DNA from: Sphagnum compactum
Lineage: Eukaryota > Bryophyta > Sphagnopsida > Sphagnales
DNA length: 64,000 nucleotides
Assembly: GCA_965153455.1 (NCBI GenBank)
Contig: OZ234499.1
Coordinates: 14,256,271-14,320,270 of the forward strand
Direction: 5' to 3'
Below are positions 24,531 through 36,380 of this stretch, piece by piece (positions within the stretch are counted from its first letter, which is position 1; every line of letters starts with the position of its first letter). A model generated the notes under the pieces. That model was given only the letters and a program-made list of their open reading frames with translations. It was not told the DNA's origin and searched no databases. A program made the position numbers and the translations under genes.

Positions 24531-27500
24531 TAAGGACAATCCAAGTCTTCTTCATCACATTGCACCACCTCCTCTAATGTTGATTGCCAAAATGCATTGT
24601 TTTCAATGTCATTCTTTGCACATACTTGCTAAATTTCATTACATTTCATCTCCATGTTTGCACTTGTTGTTTTCTCTTGATTTGTTTTGGTTGGTGCTCA
24701 ATCAATGTTTTTAGTTGGCCTTCCATTTGCTATTGTTGTTTTCTCCTTGATTTCTTGATCGTGGTACTCAATCAATATTTTTTGATTTGAACTTGAAGTT
24801 GCAATTGCTTTTGTTGTTTTTCCTTTGATTTCTTGTCTTTATATTCAATCAATATTTACAGTTGTGTTGACATTTTTTCTTGTTATTTTCTTGTTGATTT
24901 TTTGGTGATCAATCAATGTTTTTACTTGTCCTTTGTGAGAGAGTCACCCAACAAGCTAGGTGGTCACAAAATAAGATGAATCAATTGCAACAAATAAATA
25001 GTTCATACAAGGTCCATTTAATAATGTTAAAATGATAGTCTATTTTGATATTATTATTTTAGTTGGGGATTATGAGGTGATTAATGGGATAATAAAGTTC
25101 ATGTGCATAAACCTTCACCTAGATAATTTTTTAACATGCATGTTTAGAAAAAAAAACATTGAAATTCTTCATGAAAAAAAAATGATTATGATAAAAACAT
25201 CTTAAAATAAGGTCCAAATGTATGAATATCTTATTATTGAAATTAACAAATCAAATTTGACAAATTGATCATTTTATCGCATGTTAAGGCATGACACCTT
25301 TCTTTTTTTTGTGTTATGACACAAAAAGTGATTGAAAAAACGTTGCATTAAGTTAGGCATTTCAAAGATCTAATAAATTTTAATGGCAAATTGTGCATTG
25401 CCAAATAGCTCCATACTATTAGGTTATATAATTAGAAGTCGTCTTTAGGCTTTATAAATGTTGTTAACTTTTGATATTGCAATGATTAATAATCTTTCGT
25501 CAACTTTTAATTGAATTTTATTGTTGCATATTGTCAATTTTTGACTTATTCAAGTTGTCATTAACTAGAGGCTTCATTAACTTGAACACTTGTAATATTG
25601 TCACAAATGCACCAAATTTCTTTAAGAAGAGCCACCTATTTGATTTTTTAAAATCTTTTTTTAAATGTTGTTGCTCATTGATAAAAAAATAGGCATATAA
25701 ATAGGGTAAAGTGCATATAAGTAAAGGGCTCATTTCAAAATTGTCTTTGCCTTTAAAAAGTTGGGTACTAGCTAAACAAGAGGAAGGATTTGCATGGGCT
25801 TAGCAAAATACCAATTGAACTCCACCCAAGGATAAGATTAAAGAGATTCAAAAGGATAGATGAATGTCACATAATTTGTGAAGGCCCCATCTAGCCAATT
25901 TACTTGTTAATTAATTGCTCAACTCATTAAATGAATTGTGAAGGTGGCAAGATGAACCATATAGTTCATCCATCATGTTCATCCCCTTCATTTGTATTAA
26001 CATGTGATTACCCTTCATCTATTTCCAAATAGTTCATACATTACCTCCATCACCTTCATGTTGTAATAACATGTGACTACCACATATTTGTTTCCAAACC
26101 ATACCTTCATGTGTTTTGTGCAACATTCAAATATTGTTGAAGCAATATTTCCATTTTTTTTTCTAAATAACTTGATGCAACTTGATGTTTCTTAGCCCAA
26201 ACACACTTGATGCAATGGACTAAACAAAAAGCCTTGTTGAAAAGTCAAGAAAGTTGAAATAAAAGTGGTGGGGGATGGTTAAGAAAACACCAATGTGTGG
26301 ATGAGAAACCAAGTTTTGCATCTCTAAATTGAATATTTGAATCATGTCATGGCAATTCCAAGGATCTAAAATCAAACCACCAAATGATTCCCAATTATTA
26401 AATTTTTTGATAAAGGTGTTAAATTAGTTTTTGATTTGGGAGCTAGATATGACAATAGAAAGTTTTTTTTCAAAGGATATCAAAATAAAATTAAAAAAAT
26501 TTCAATCAAATTTCACAAAAAATTTATGAGCCTCCAAATTGGCAAAATTCATAATTTCAATTTTGACACTCTTAGAAAAATGTGCCATTTGGATCTAGCT
26601 GCTTGAAGGAAATGCAAAATATACTATTAGGAGGAAAGTGTTGATTCCTCCCCAAGTGTAGACCATGATATGGCTCATGGGTGTGGATTGCTCATGCTTA
26701 TCCATGCACCATTCTTGAAAAGATCACACTTGATATATTTTTATAAACACCTAAAATAAAAGGGTATTTTTATTAGTTTATTACAAAATAATTGCATATT
26801 TTAAATATATTCTAGTTGTATTTCATAATAAATTATAGGCACTTTATTTATATTTAAGTAAATAATAAATCTTTCTTTTTTCAATAAGTTGCACCTTTTT
26901 TTGTTTTTGCATGTTATTTATATTATATATTATAAATTGCTTGTTATATATAAATTATATAATTATTTATAATTATTATTTTCCATTATAATAAAATGGA
27001 AACAACCTCCCAAAGGCAACACTTTGGCTTTAAATTGAACTAATTGACTTTTCTTCTTGGTTTGTACAATTTGACATAATCAAAACTTCAACTTAAAAAG
27101 TCATCATAATTGCATCCTAAAGCTCCATGCCTTTTTTTTATTGTGGGAAGTAGAGAGTGTGCCTTATCTTTGCACACATTCCTTTACAAATCAAAATTAA
27201 TAGGATTCATTTGACAAACTTAAGGATATGTCATTTTCAAATCTTTCTATTACATTTAACCATTTTGTCTAGACATGTAATTCATTATGTTATCTTGAGA
27301 TGTAGTCAAATTGGTCCATCAATATGTTAATAGCTTCCATCGTTTATTCGACCTTATAAACGAAGCAAGGCAAGGAGTTGTTTGCTATCAAAGTTTGACA
27401 CTTCATGATTTAGGAATCCAAAAGTCCACTTGGATTCTACTACTAAATATCAATGGATTGTATTTACATGTTGTACCCATCTTTTGTTGTGTTGGTGGGC

Positions 27501-30478
27501 TAATGGTTATCCTTTCTTGAAAAGACAATGTTGTGTTAAGAAAAGGTGGCTTGATGGACGTGCATTGTTCTTTTCTTTGTCCTTTAACATCCCAACAATT
27601 TTTTAAAAAAACTTCCAAAATCCTTTTTAAAAAAACTTTTCAATGTCTTTTGACCTCCCAAAAAATTAACCAAATTGGAAATGCAAATACAACATCTTAT
27701 CAAGGTCTTGTCAAGATATTTTCAATGTTGTGTCAAGCTCTTCAATTGAAAGTCATTTGCCTCTCCAAATCAATTTTTAAGAGATTGTGACTCTTTGGAA
27801 AAAAATTGTCATAATTTTTCAAATGGACATTTGATTATTAGGTAACAACTATGTTTTGGGAATGTGAACCATGTATGTTATAACCATTTTGAGAACTTCA
27901 ATGAGTCAAACATTACTTGATTTGAACAAGGCTTGTCCTTCCTAACCTTGCTCCAAATATTTAAGACTTTTTAGGAGTTCCTACTCCAAAAGTGGGTGTA
28001 TAACTTGGGAGTAGTGGGAGTGCTTACTTTTTACTCTCAAGCACCTACACTTTCATTTGAGTGAATATTTCATTTTCACCATGTTTCCAACTTGCTTTTG
28101 GTTTCTTCATTGGTCTTTGCCCTAACCTTGATCACGAGCCCATGACTATAATCATGAAATGCTAAAATGAATTGGTGAATGATCGACCACAAATTTGTTT
28201 TATTCATCATGAAAACACAAAATTTATTCAAGGACATGTTTGTCTTATTATCAAAATATCACTTGTTTATCAAAATTATTTCAAACGTGCAATATGAAAA
28301 TCCCACTTGTTTATACAACATCATTTATTTTCTATTCTAACAAATGAATGTAGAATGAAATTCCCTTTAAAGCTAAGGACTTCACTTAGAATAAAATGTA
28401 TCCTTAAAACATGCCAAAAAAAAACCCAAATTGAATTGCATGCTCATTTCAAACTAAAAAACCTTTCGTAAATTCATTTTATTTAACTAATGACAGTGAA
28501 GTGAATGCCATCTGCACCAAAGTAAAGCAATAGCATTTTGTTTAATACTAATGCTAACATTTTAATTGTATTGTTATCAGTTAATTATTTTTATCTCAAC
28601 CATAAAGATCATAACTTAATTCTTAATCATTTTTCTCGGTCAAAACATTTCATTGAAAGAGCAAATGTAAACAATCTAGAGGTTTTGACAAGTGTGAAGA
28701 AATGTTTTTTGTCACTAACTATGTAAATGAATGTTACAATGTTCAAATTTTACAAAAAGCTTGTGTGCAAATCATTGGGTGCAAACTTAATACTTAAGAA
28801 ATTGTTGAAGGAAGATAATTTTTGAGCATCACATCTCAAGGAAGAAGGAAGGATCACATTATGATGGCAATGCATAGTAAAAAAAAAATTTGGCTATCAA
28901 AAGTTAAATTGCACCTCTCTTTTTTTTCTTTTTTGGTTAGATGGCAAGGCTCATGTTAATGCTGTGAAGATTATGTCATTTGAAGCTATGTTTGAAACTC
29001 CAAAATTTATGGATAGGAGCATGTCACACCCAACATATGAAAGGTAGTCTCACCTTTGATTTTTCCCTTGGTGAAAGCTAGGGGCACCAAGGAGCATGAT
29101 TTAGGATAAAAGGCTTCACTAGAGAGCTATTTAACAATGTTTAACGTCTTATCAACATGGGGTAGATGGCTTATAGCCGCCAATCACCAAGCACAACACT
29201 CCTACAATAAGGGTTCATTGTCATGTGGCACATACCTACAACATTGTAAATCTTCATAAGTTGCTCAAAGTATGCAAGTCGTTTGCAAGTAGTTTCCCTC
29301 GTCACTCCAAGGGTGGATGTGAGGTAGCGGAGGGCTTTTGTGCTTGAATTTGGTTGCTAAGTTGTTTTTTGCGAATGATCGAATGGAGTGGGCAACATTT
29401 GCATATGGACTTTGTTTCCATGGGAGTACGAAGCAAAGTCTTTTTTGAAATGCCTATAGTCAACATTGCTTGGCCTCTTGATTTTCAAAGGGGTCACCAT
29501 TTAATCTCTAACTGGAAAGCACAACTATTCAACTCAAAAAACAAAATAAAATAAAATAAAAAATCTCACATTGTCAATGCTCCCAAAAATATCAGAAAAG
29601 CCATATTGGTCGGTTTCCAAAAAGTAAAAAAGATTTGCAATAAAATCCCAAATGGGGATTGGGATTCTGTGGGGGGGGGTGGTGGTTTGCAAGAAAACTG
29701 ACACCTGGGGTTTAGGGTTTTGTATTGACACAACAAAATGAAACATGAGAAACAACATAAAAATATGGTTCCAAAGTGGACCAAATTCATGAACTAGTAA
29801 TTTATGAAGAAATCCAAGCAACATTTAGGGATATTGGGGATCACCAAAGTCACTCAATTCAACCTACAAAAATAGATATGGAAGTGTGATGATGATGCAT
29901 GAAAAAAGTGATGGATTGGACATCAGCTAATCAGGTGTAAGTTTTTGCCTAAATGCTCGAACCCAATGAGAATTAGAAACCAAGACTAATTGTCTCTTCA
30001 GTCTTAGAAAAGAAAACCCAAAAGAATCGGCTACAACAAGGGAAAGGGGAAATTGTCATATTCTGTTTTCCCGCCTCCAAAATCTCGTAGAAACCCATCC
30101 ACAATCATCTTGTTGTGAAGAAGCAAGAGGAGGAGGGCTTTAATCAATCCAGGTTCTGACTTCTGACATCAAGCAATAAATACCCAATGTGCAGAGTTAT
30201 TCATTTGTGTGGGGCAAAAGGTTTTTGTACTTATTATTACGGAAGTCAAGTCTCTAACATAATGGGCCACTCGCATGAAAATGGGCAAGATTACCCTTAT
30301 CTTCTTCGCAACAGATAGGATAGGCTAGATTTACATAGATACGTAGATCCAATAACAAAATCAAAGCATTGTTGGTATGTGCTAACAAAGTGTTGTTAAA
30401 GGTTTTTCTTCTTAATGGTCAATAGTCGGCACTTAAGATGGGGAAAAAGCTGAAGCAGGTCACATGTCAAGCACTGAA
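24531..30478. other. Region without recognisable genes
   Basis: Very AT-rich, with many short poly-A/T runs. Open frames of up to 97 codons have no motif. A poly-G tract of nine and a short AGGGTTT tract occur near 29,671-29,720. Nothing else could be supported. Confidence 0.45.
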
Positions 30479-30590
30479 ATCTGATCTTTTTTTCTCTTGG
30501 GGAGCTAATTAGAATGTTGCTAAAATCTGATCTGTTCTGTTTGGGGAACTAATATTAGAATGTTGCTAAAATCTGATCTGTTTCTCTTTG
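30479..30590 (+). repeat. 44-bp tandem repeat, about 2.5 units
   Basis: AATCTGATCT-GGGGARCTAATTAGAATGTTGCTAA units; GGGGAGCTAAT at 30,499 and GGGGAACTAAT at 30,543 are 44 bp apart and a third AATCTGATCTG follows. Confidence 0.75.
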
Positions 30591-31272
30591 CCGCTGCTGA
30601 TGAATGAGAATTTGCTAAATGGCTTGCGGTAATTGGTCTCAATAGTTTTGAGTGGCTATCAAATCACGGATATAATCACTCAATCAGCTTGAGAATCCTT
30701 TGTTAGAGAGAGAGAACTGTGTTTTGCAGATTGATTGATCACAAATTTAGCAGCCTGCCAGTTCTGAAGGGAAGTCTGAAGCTCTGCACCAATTGGTTGG
30801 GTGGTAGCCAGATGTGAACCCGCTACCAACAACCACTCATCGCCCAAACTCACAAAAGTTGTGCACAATCTGACATGACGGTTCCCTCCTGCTAATAGAG
30901 GAGGGAAGGAGGAGAAAGGATATATCTAGTGTCAGTGTCATATGCAACAAACACCATAACTAGTACAGCAGCTGCTGGCTGGTTGGGTGGCCCCAAAAGC
31001 GCTTCACTCACATGAGAGAAAAGCTCCATCCAATTGAAGGAGCATTATATGCAGCAGCAACATGATCCTTTAAACACAACTCTTTTTCTGACCCAAAAGC
31101 GCAAAAAACTGACTGAAAAAGGAGTGCCCAAGCTGACAACTTGACATGGATCGATCAAATTAGCAGCTGAGGAGAAAGAAAGGAAGTTGGATACAACACC
31201 ATAATACTTAATAATAATAATAATAATAATAGAGAACACAGCAGTTTCTCTGCCTCCAAAAAGCTCACATTA

Positions 31273-31316
31273 AAAAGAAAGAAAGAAAGAAAGAAAGAAA
31301 AAGCAAGCAAGCAAGT
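31273..31316. repeat. (AAAG)n(CAAG)n microsatellite
   Basis: Compound tetranucleotide run read directly. Confidence 0.85.
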
Positions 31317-31819
31317 AAAGCAGCTACACCCAATGAGGGAAGGAGTTTTTGCAAAAAGGCTCTCATCTACTAACTACTAGGTAGAAGACACAAAGCCTCA
31401 TATATAAACACTGCCTTTTTGTTGTCTTAGAAAAAAGCTCAGATTGCAGATAAGGTCCCACACACCATATCCACCAAAGTCTTACTTGCCCCTCTCTTAC
31501 AACCTCAAGAAGAAGAAGAAGATGAACCCCCCCCCCCCCCCCACCCCATATGAGGCTCAAATTTAAGCTTTCCAGCCGCCCTTCTTCCTCTCTCCCCCAC
31601 CCCAATCATCATCCATCACCTCTCTTGTTTTAATAAGAATTCATGGGCGATGATGATGGGTGGGTGCTTTTCTCAACACTTTGTTTTTTCTATCCCGGGG
31701 GCAAGCATGCTATAAACTTGATACAAAAAGACTTGTCTTTTCTATCAAGTTCTAGTCTTTCCTATCAAGTTGGGCAAACACTAAACAAGAGCAACAAATT
31801 AAATGCGACATTAGTCCAT

Positions 31820-31849
31820 AAACCCTAAACCCTTAAACCCTAAACCCTC
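31820..31849 (-). repeat. Interstitial telomere-like tract
   Basis: AAACCCTAAACCCTTAAACC followed by CTAAACCCTCC, four near-perfect CCCTAAA units. Shorter tracts of the same kind are at 32,033-32,047, 32,137-32,152 and 32,697-32,713. Confidence 0.8.
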
Positions 31850-33787
31850 CCGATACCGTTGTAGAACCATGGTTACGAGGGCGAGCCCAACAAGGCCTCG
31901 TTCCCACTTCAATCCTTACACTCCTATCTGGACGAATGTGTGCTTCATCATTTCACCTCAAAATTTCTGAACGGATCGTAATATATTGCTCCATGGTTCT
32001 TCGTAAATCTTTACACGTTTACAAAGTTGAACAAACCCTAAACCCTGGGCTAACCCATGTCAGGGGCTTCTTCTTGACTTTCTACGATGCACATCACATT
32101 GGGTTCGTTGTTCCAATTCTTTCAAAACCGATGGAATTAGGGTTTAGGGTTCTTTGTTCTGATTTCATAAAGAACAACGTAACCCTGGGTCTTCTTCTTC
32201 CTTCATGAAAAAAATAATTAATTAATTCAGGTTCCCATTCTGGTTTTGGAAATCAGACCCCAGTTCTGGTTCGGTTTTTGACTAAACCAAAACTACCCAA
32301 CAACACTGTAGTTAACTAACATCCAAAATTAAAAGAGCCTAATTAAGAAGGTTAGGAGTGTAGGGTTTACTAATTTGCCCTAGATTCTATGGGTTGGATC
32401 CTGCCACAACAAAATCAGCAAAATTTGGCAAAACACATATATTATGCAATTTTTTTGGCTGATTTGCTATTTTTGCCTAAACTGGGATTAATTAATAATA
32501 AAAGATGTACTGGAAATGGCCAGAATTACTAATTCAGTCATAAAACTCATAGGTAAGGGGTTAACCAATGGAGGCAAACTTTAATTAATAATAGTAGGCT
32601 ATACTTGGGAAATTTAGGCCAAGCCAAGTAACCCAAATTTATCTTGGATTCTAGCATACCTGCCAATGGGTGAAGAAGACTCCAACATTGCAATAGGGGT
32701 TTAGGGTTTAGGTATCTATCTCTACTTGGCTTGGGAGGGAGGAAGCCCATGATGGTCCTCCCCCCTATAGGTGGGGGGGGGAGTGTATGCACTAAGCTCA
32801 ACTGAATGCTTGGATTGGGCTTTCCATATCTATTGGTCAATAAAATTAGGTCATCTGCTATCTATGCAGTTTTTTGCACATGGAGAAGAATGTGCAATGC
32901 CATCTTGATGTCTAGTGCAAGGAGGGAGGAGGAGGAGGAGGAGGGGTCTGTTATGGGAATGTGGGTCCTAGTTCCAATGGGTCACCCCAAATCCCCCCCC
33001 TTTACCCCCCCCCCCCCCCACTTTGATACCCGTCCTGATACCCGTTTGGGGTTGGGTGCAATTATCAATACCCGCCCCCAACTCGAGGACGGGTAACCAA
33101 ATTAGTTCGTGATCTATTATGTGCGTCGAACCTAAAATGGAGCCAAAATGGAGCTCAAGAAGAAGGACATCCTTCTTAGTTCACCCCTCGCTAGTGATAG
33201 AGAATATTGTTAATTGTTCATCATGGCATTATGCCCTAGTGTAATAGAGAAGGAATTGAAGGCATTAAGTAATATAGAACACCCCCGAAAACATCATCAT
33301 GTGAACATCATGAGAACATGAAAATCACACATGAAAAACTTTTTTTTTGTAATACATATTCCTCTAATTAGAAGATTACACAACATAATCTTCTTCTACA
33401 CGTGAAGATTATGGGATACATAATCTTCGTTCGTTCGTCTCTAAAAGATTATGAACTATCGTCCAAGTGACATGTGGTAGGTTGAAGAGCACCAACATCA
33501 CCAAGGCGCCTACTATAGTGTTTAACTTGAACCAAAAAAAAAGTGGCATAATCGTTCACAACAAATGTTGTCGTAATGTGTAAACGTCTTTCAAAACGTT
33601 CAAAGTGTAGTAGGGTAAGGCCCCAACAACACGGTGGGGACATTCCCAAAACAAAGCGACTCCTTAGTAGGATGAGGCAATGGCTCGAGTGAGTCCGGCC
33701 CCTACATGTTGGGGGGGAATGTCGTCACTCGTGCACCTTACCCATTGTAAAAGCACAAGGCGAACACTACCATAACCCTAGTAGACG

Positions 33788-33797
33788 TATATAAATA
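33788..33797 (+). promoter_or_regulatory. TATA-box candidate
   Basis: TATATAAATA preceding the tandem-repeat leader of the probable LTR; a start about 30 bp downstream would fall near 33,825. Confidence 0.4.
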
Positions 33798-33828
33798 GAT
33801 CACGAGGAGGCACACAAGGTGATACAAA

Positions 33829-33943
33829 TAAGAGGCACATTACGCCCACAAGAGAGGCATGGGACACACCTTACGCCCACAAAGAGAGGCATGGGACGCA
33901 CCTTATGTGTCCACAAGAGAGGCACGGGGAGGGACGCACCTTG
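33829..33943 (+). repeat. 32-33-bp tandem repeat, three to four units
   Basis: CCCACAAGAGAGGCATGGGA-type units; GAGAGG anchors at 33,852, 33,884 and 33,917. Confidence 0.8.
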
Positions 33944-34487
33944 CACCTACTAAGCCCCCGACGCTCAAATTTACACTTAGAAAAACTTCGTTCAAGAATC
34001 CAATTTTTTCAAGAAGAAATGAAACCAAAGTTTGCCCTTCCCCCTAAGTTAGTTACTTACTTACGTACCGGGTATATATCCAAGAGCCAATGGATGGATG
34101 GATTCCGGGTCCGTGATTAAGTTACCCAGTATCCCGCCAAGTAAAGTGGGTAAGGGGGGGGGGGCAGCCATCCATCCGGCCCCACTCGACTTATTTTGGG
34201 ATGACGGAATGTAACTGGACCCCAAAATCAGTGCACCCACAAACCCCCAAAAAGGTCGGCAGTGGTGTTGTAAGAGTAAAACCGGACTTCAATCCCGGGC
34301 CTGCTTCAAGAGTCAAGATTCCGATCTCTTGGGTTCGGATCGAACATGGCTGTGCTCCTAATGGGCGGAGCCTAGTCTGCACCCCCACCCTTCCCCGCCT
34401 CCCCACCCACCCACCCACCCCCCCTACAGACTCCCCCAAAACCACCGAATCCCAAACTCATCGGAAAACACTAATATGTACTACTTT

Positions 34488-34915
34488 GTCGCAACTAATC
34501 ATCAATTTTAGTGTTAACATTTTGTCATGTAAGTTTTATTTTACGACTTTGTCGTAACTAACTAACTACGGTTGATTGATTGATGGGGGGAGCCTTTGTT
34601 CGATTGATTGAGTGTTAACATTTTGTTCACGTAAGTTTTGTTTTATGACTTTTGTCTTAACTATGGTTAATTGATGGTGAGCCTTTGTCGATTTTAGAGT
34701 GTTCACATTTTGTTCATGTAAGTTTTGTTTTTATGACTTTGCCTTAACTATGGTTAAATTGATGGGGGAGCTTTTGTCGATTTTAGAGTGTTAACATTTT
34801 GTTCATGTAAGTTTTTTGTTTTATGACTTTGCCTTAACTATGGTTAATTGGGAGACGGTTGGTTGTCGATTTTAGAGTGTTAACATTTTTTGTCATGGAA
34901 GTTTTTGTGTGCACG
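34488..34915 (+). repeat. ~89-bp tandem repeat, about 4.5 units
   Basis: Anchor GTGTTMACATTTTGT at 34,511, 34,612, 34,699, 34,788 and 34,877 (steps 101, 87, 89, 89). Units share CATGTAAGTTTT, ATGACTTTG, TTAACTATGGTTAA and GCCTTTGTCGATTTTAG. Confidence 0.85.
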
Positions 34916-34964
34916 AAACACAAGGTCTTTTTGGCCATGCCAATGGTTCAAGTTTTGTCCAATT

Positions 34965-35135
34965 TAGTTTACTGTTTGTCTCGTGGCCAATTGGGAATGT
35001 CTTTGTCTTTTTCCTAATGGCCAATTGAAGTTTCCTTTTCTCCCATGGCCAATTGGAACATCTTGTCTTTTGTCCTAATGGCCGATTGAAAGTATCCTTT
35101 TTCCCATGGCCAATTGGGAGAATCTGTTCCTTCGT
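34965..35135 (+). repeat. ~61-bp tandem repeat with TGGCCAATTGG, about 2.5 units
   Basis: TGGCCRATTG occurs five times (about 34,983, 35,018, 35,045, 35,079, 35,106) with alternating spacing of about 35 and 27 bp, which defines a ~61-bp unit containing two half-units. Confidence 0.75.
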
Positions 35136-35628
35136 TCGATCAATTGTCGTCCAAGTTGTTTGATTGGGAGTGTCAATTGAGTTTTGATTGAACAATTTGT
35201 CATCCAAAATGTTTACAACTTAGTGTCATCCATCGTCATCTAGATTGTTGGGAGTATTATCACTTGTTGAGAGTTATCAACTGAGTGATTGTCATCCATT
35301 GTTCATCCAAGTTGTTGTTGTTGTTGGGAGTGTCAATCGCGTTTATCATTTGTGAATGGAATTGATTTTCCAGTTGATGTATGTTGTTGAATGTTGAAGA
35401 TGAATCAAATTTGTGCTAACTCGCCATGGAAACCAAACCTTCAAGAGCTAGTTGGCTTGGTGTAAATCCATGGTGAAACCAAGCCCAAATGGACCAAATC
35501 TTCGACGAACCTCAAAGTCCATAATATGATGACTTCTATGATGATATCTTTTGATTACAATTTTCAGGATTTCAAAAGGATTGGATTGGATTGGATTGTA
35601 TTTTTTTAAGTGTACACAAGTTGGTTTT

Positions 35629-35630
<2 letters not shown>

Positions 35631-35660
<30 letters not shown>
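35631..35660. repeat. (TG)n microsatellite
   Basis: About 15 TG units read directly. Confidence 0.9.
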
Positions 35661-35662
<2 letters not shown>

Positions 35663-35865
35663 GTGTGAATAGAAAAGATTTTTTCTCATTAGAAAGTAAG
35701 TAAGTAAGTAATCCACCAACAAGAAGAAGAGGTGGAGAAAAAGCATGTGGGTGGTGGGTTGCAACAACCCATTCATTCTTGAAGATATTAGATGAATAAG
35801 AGAGATGGATCTCATGATCAAATGAATCCTCCTACACACAAAAAGATGATGAAGATGATGATGGG

Positions 35866-36380
35866 ATGATGATTTTAGGAAGTTGGAAAGCAAGTTGTGT
35901 TGAGGAATTGCATACACACAAAAGATGATGATGATGATGATTCTCGAGGAGAAGTTGAAATGCAAGTTGTGTGAAGAATTTGCATACGCACAAAACACAC
36001 AAAAGATGATGGTTTTGTAGTTTAAGAGCATCAAAAGATGTCAAGAATTTGCACACACACACACACACACAAGATGCTGCTTTTGGAGTTTGAAAAGCAG
36101 CAACAAGTTGTGCCAAGAATTTGCTTACACTAAACACACAAAAAAAAGGGTGATGGATTGTGAAGTTGAAAAGCTGCAAAACTTGTGTCAAGACACAAAT
36201 TTCACACACACAAGACCATGATTTTGGAGTTTGAAAAGCAGTCAAAAGCTGTGTCAAGAACTTGCACACACACCCAAGACACAAGGACACGAAAGATTTC
36301 GTGTGTGTTTTGAAAAGCTGAAGTTGAAAAGCAGCAAAGAAATTGTGTAAAAATCTGAGAACACACATACGTGCGCACAC
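35866..36380 (-). repeat. Degenerate ~70-bp minisatellite, about seven units
   Basis: Units share, on the plus strand, GGAGTTTGAAAAGCAGC, AAGTTGTGTCAAGAATTTGC, an (AC)n run and AGATGATGATTTT. Anchors fall at about 35,878, 35,948, 36,017, 36,086, 36,162, 36,226 and 36,316. The array overlaps the end of the kinase reading frame (36,254-36,380) and keeps two minus-strand frames open for long stretches, which produces a spurious repetitive 186-codon frame at 35,832-36,392. Confidence 0.8.

Larger units (their letters stand above)
30591..33119. other. SSR- and telobox-rich, promoter-like segment
   Basis: Contains (AAT)n at 31,210-31,230, (AAAG)n/(CAAG)n at 31,273-31,316, a C16 run at 31,527-31,542, several AAACCCTAA/TTAGGGTTT tracts, GGAGGA runs near 32,928 and a C15 run at 33,005-33,019. 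A nine-base inverted repeat ACCCGTCCT / AGGACGGGT brackets 33,028-33,094. Such a mix is common around plant promoters and 5' UTRs, but I find no coding exon that I can support. Confidence 0.35.
33120..34060 (+). mobile_element. Probable LTR fragment
   Basis: Promoter-like structure: a TATA motif at 33,788-33,797, then a 32-33-bp repeat in what would be the transcribed leader. The stretch 33,630-33,810 aligns in order with 41,139-41,325 (ACATTCCCAAAA, AGGATGAGGC, a G- or C-rich block, CGTGC-TTACCCATTG and ATAAATNACA-type end), so it is a repeated sequence. It also has paired inverted GAAGATTA motifs at 33,371-33,428. I see no TG...CA boundary pair, primer-binding site or coding domain, so the LTR label is an inference. 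Confidence 0.4.

Noticed and set aside
31643-31828. MGDDDGW frame as first exon of a gene
   Set aside because: No domain, no clear donor site and no following exon could be identified.
34893-35207. 104-codon minus-strand frame with repeated WPWEK/IGHGKK words
   Set aside because: Generated by the 61-bp TGGCCAATTGG array; no start context or domain.
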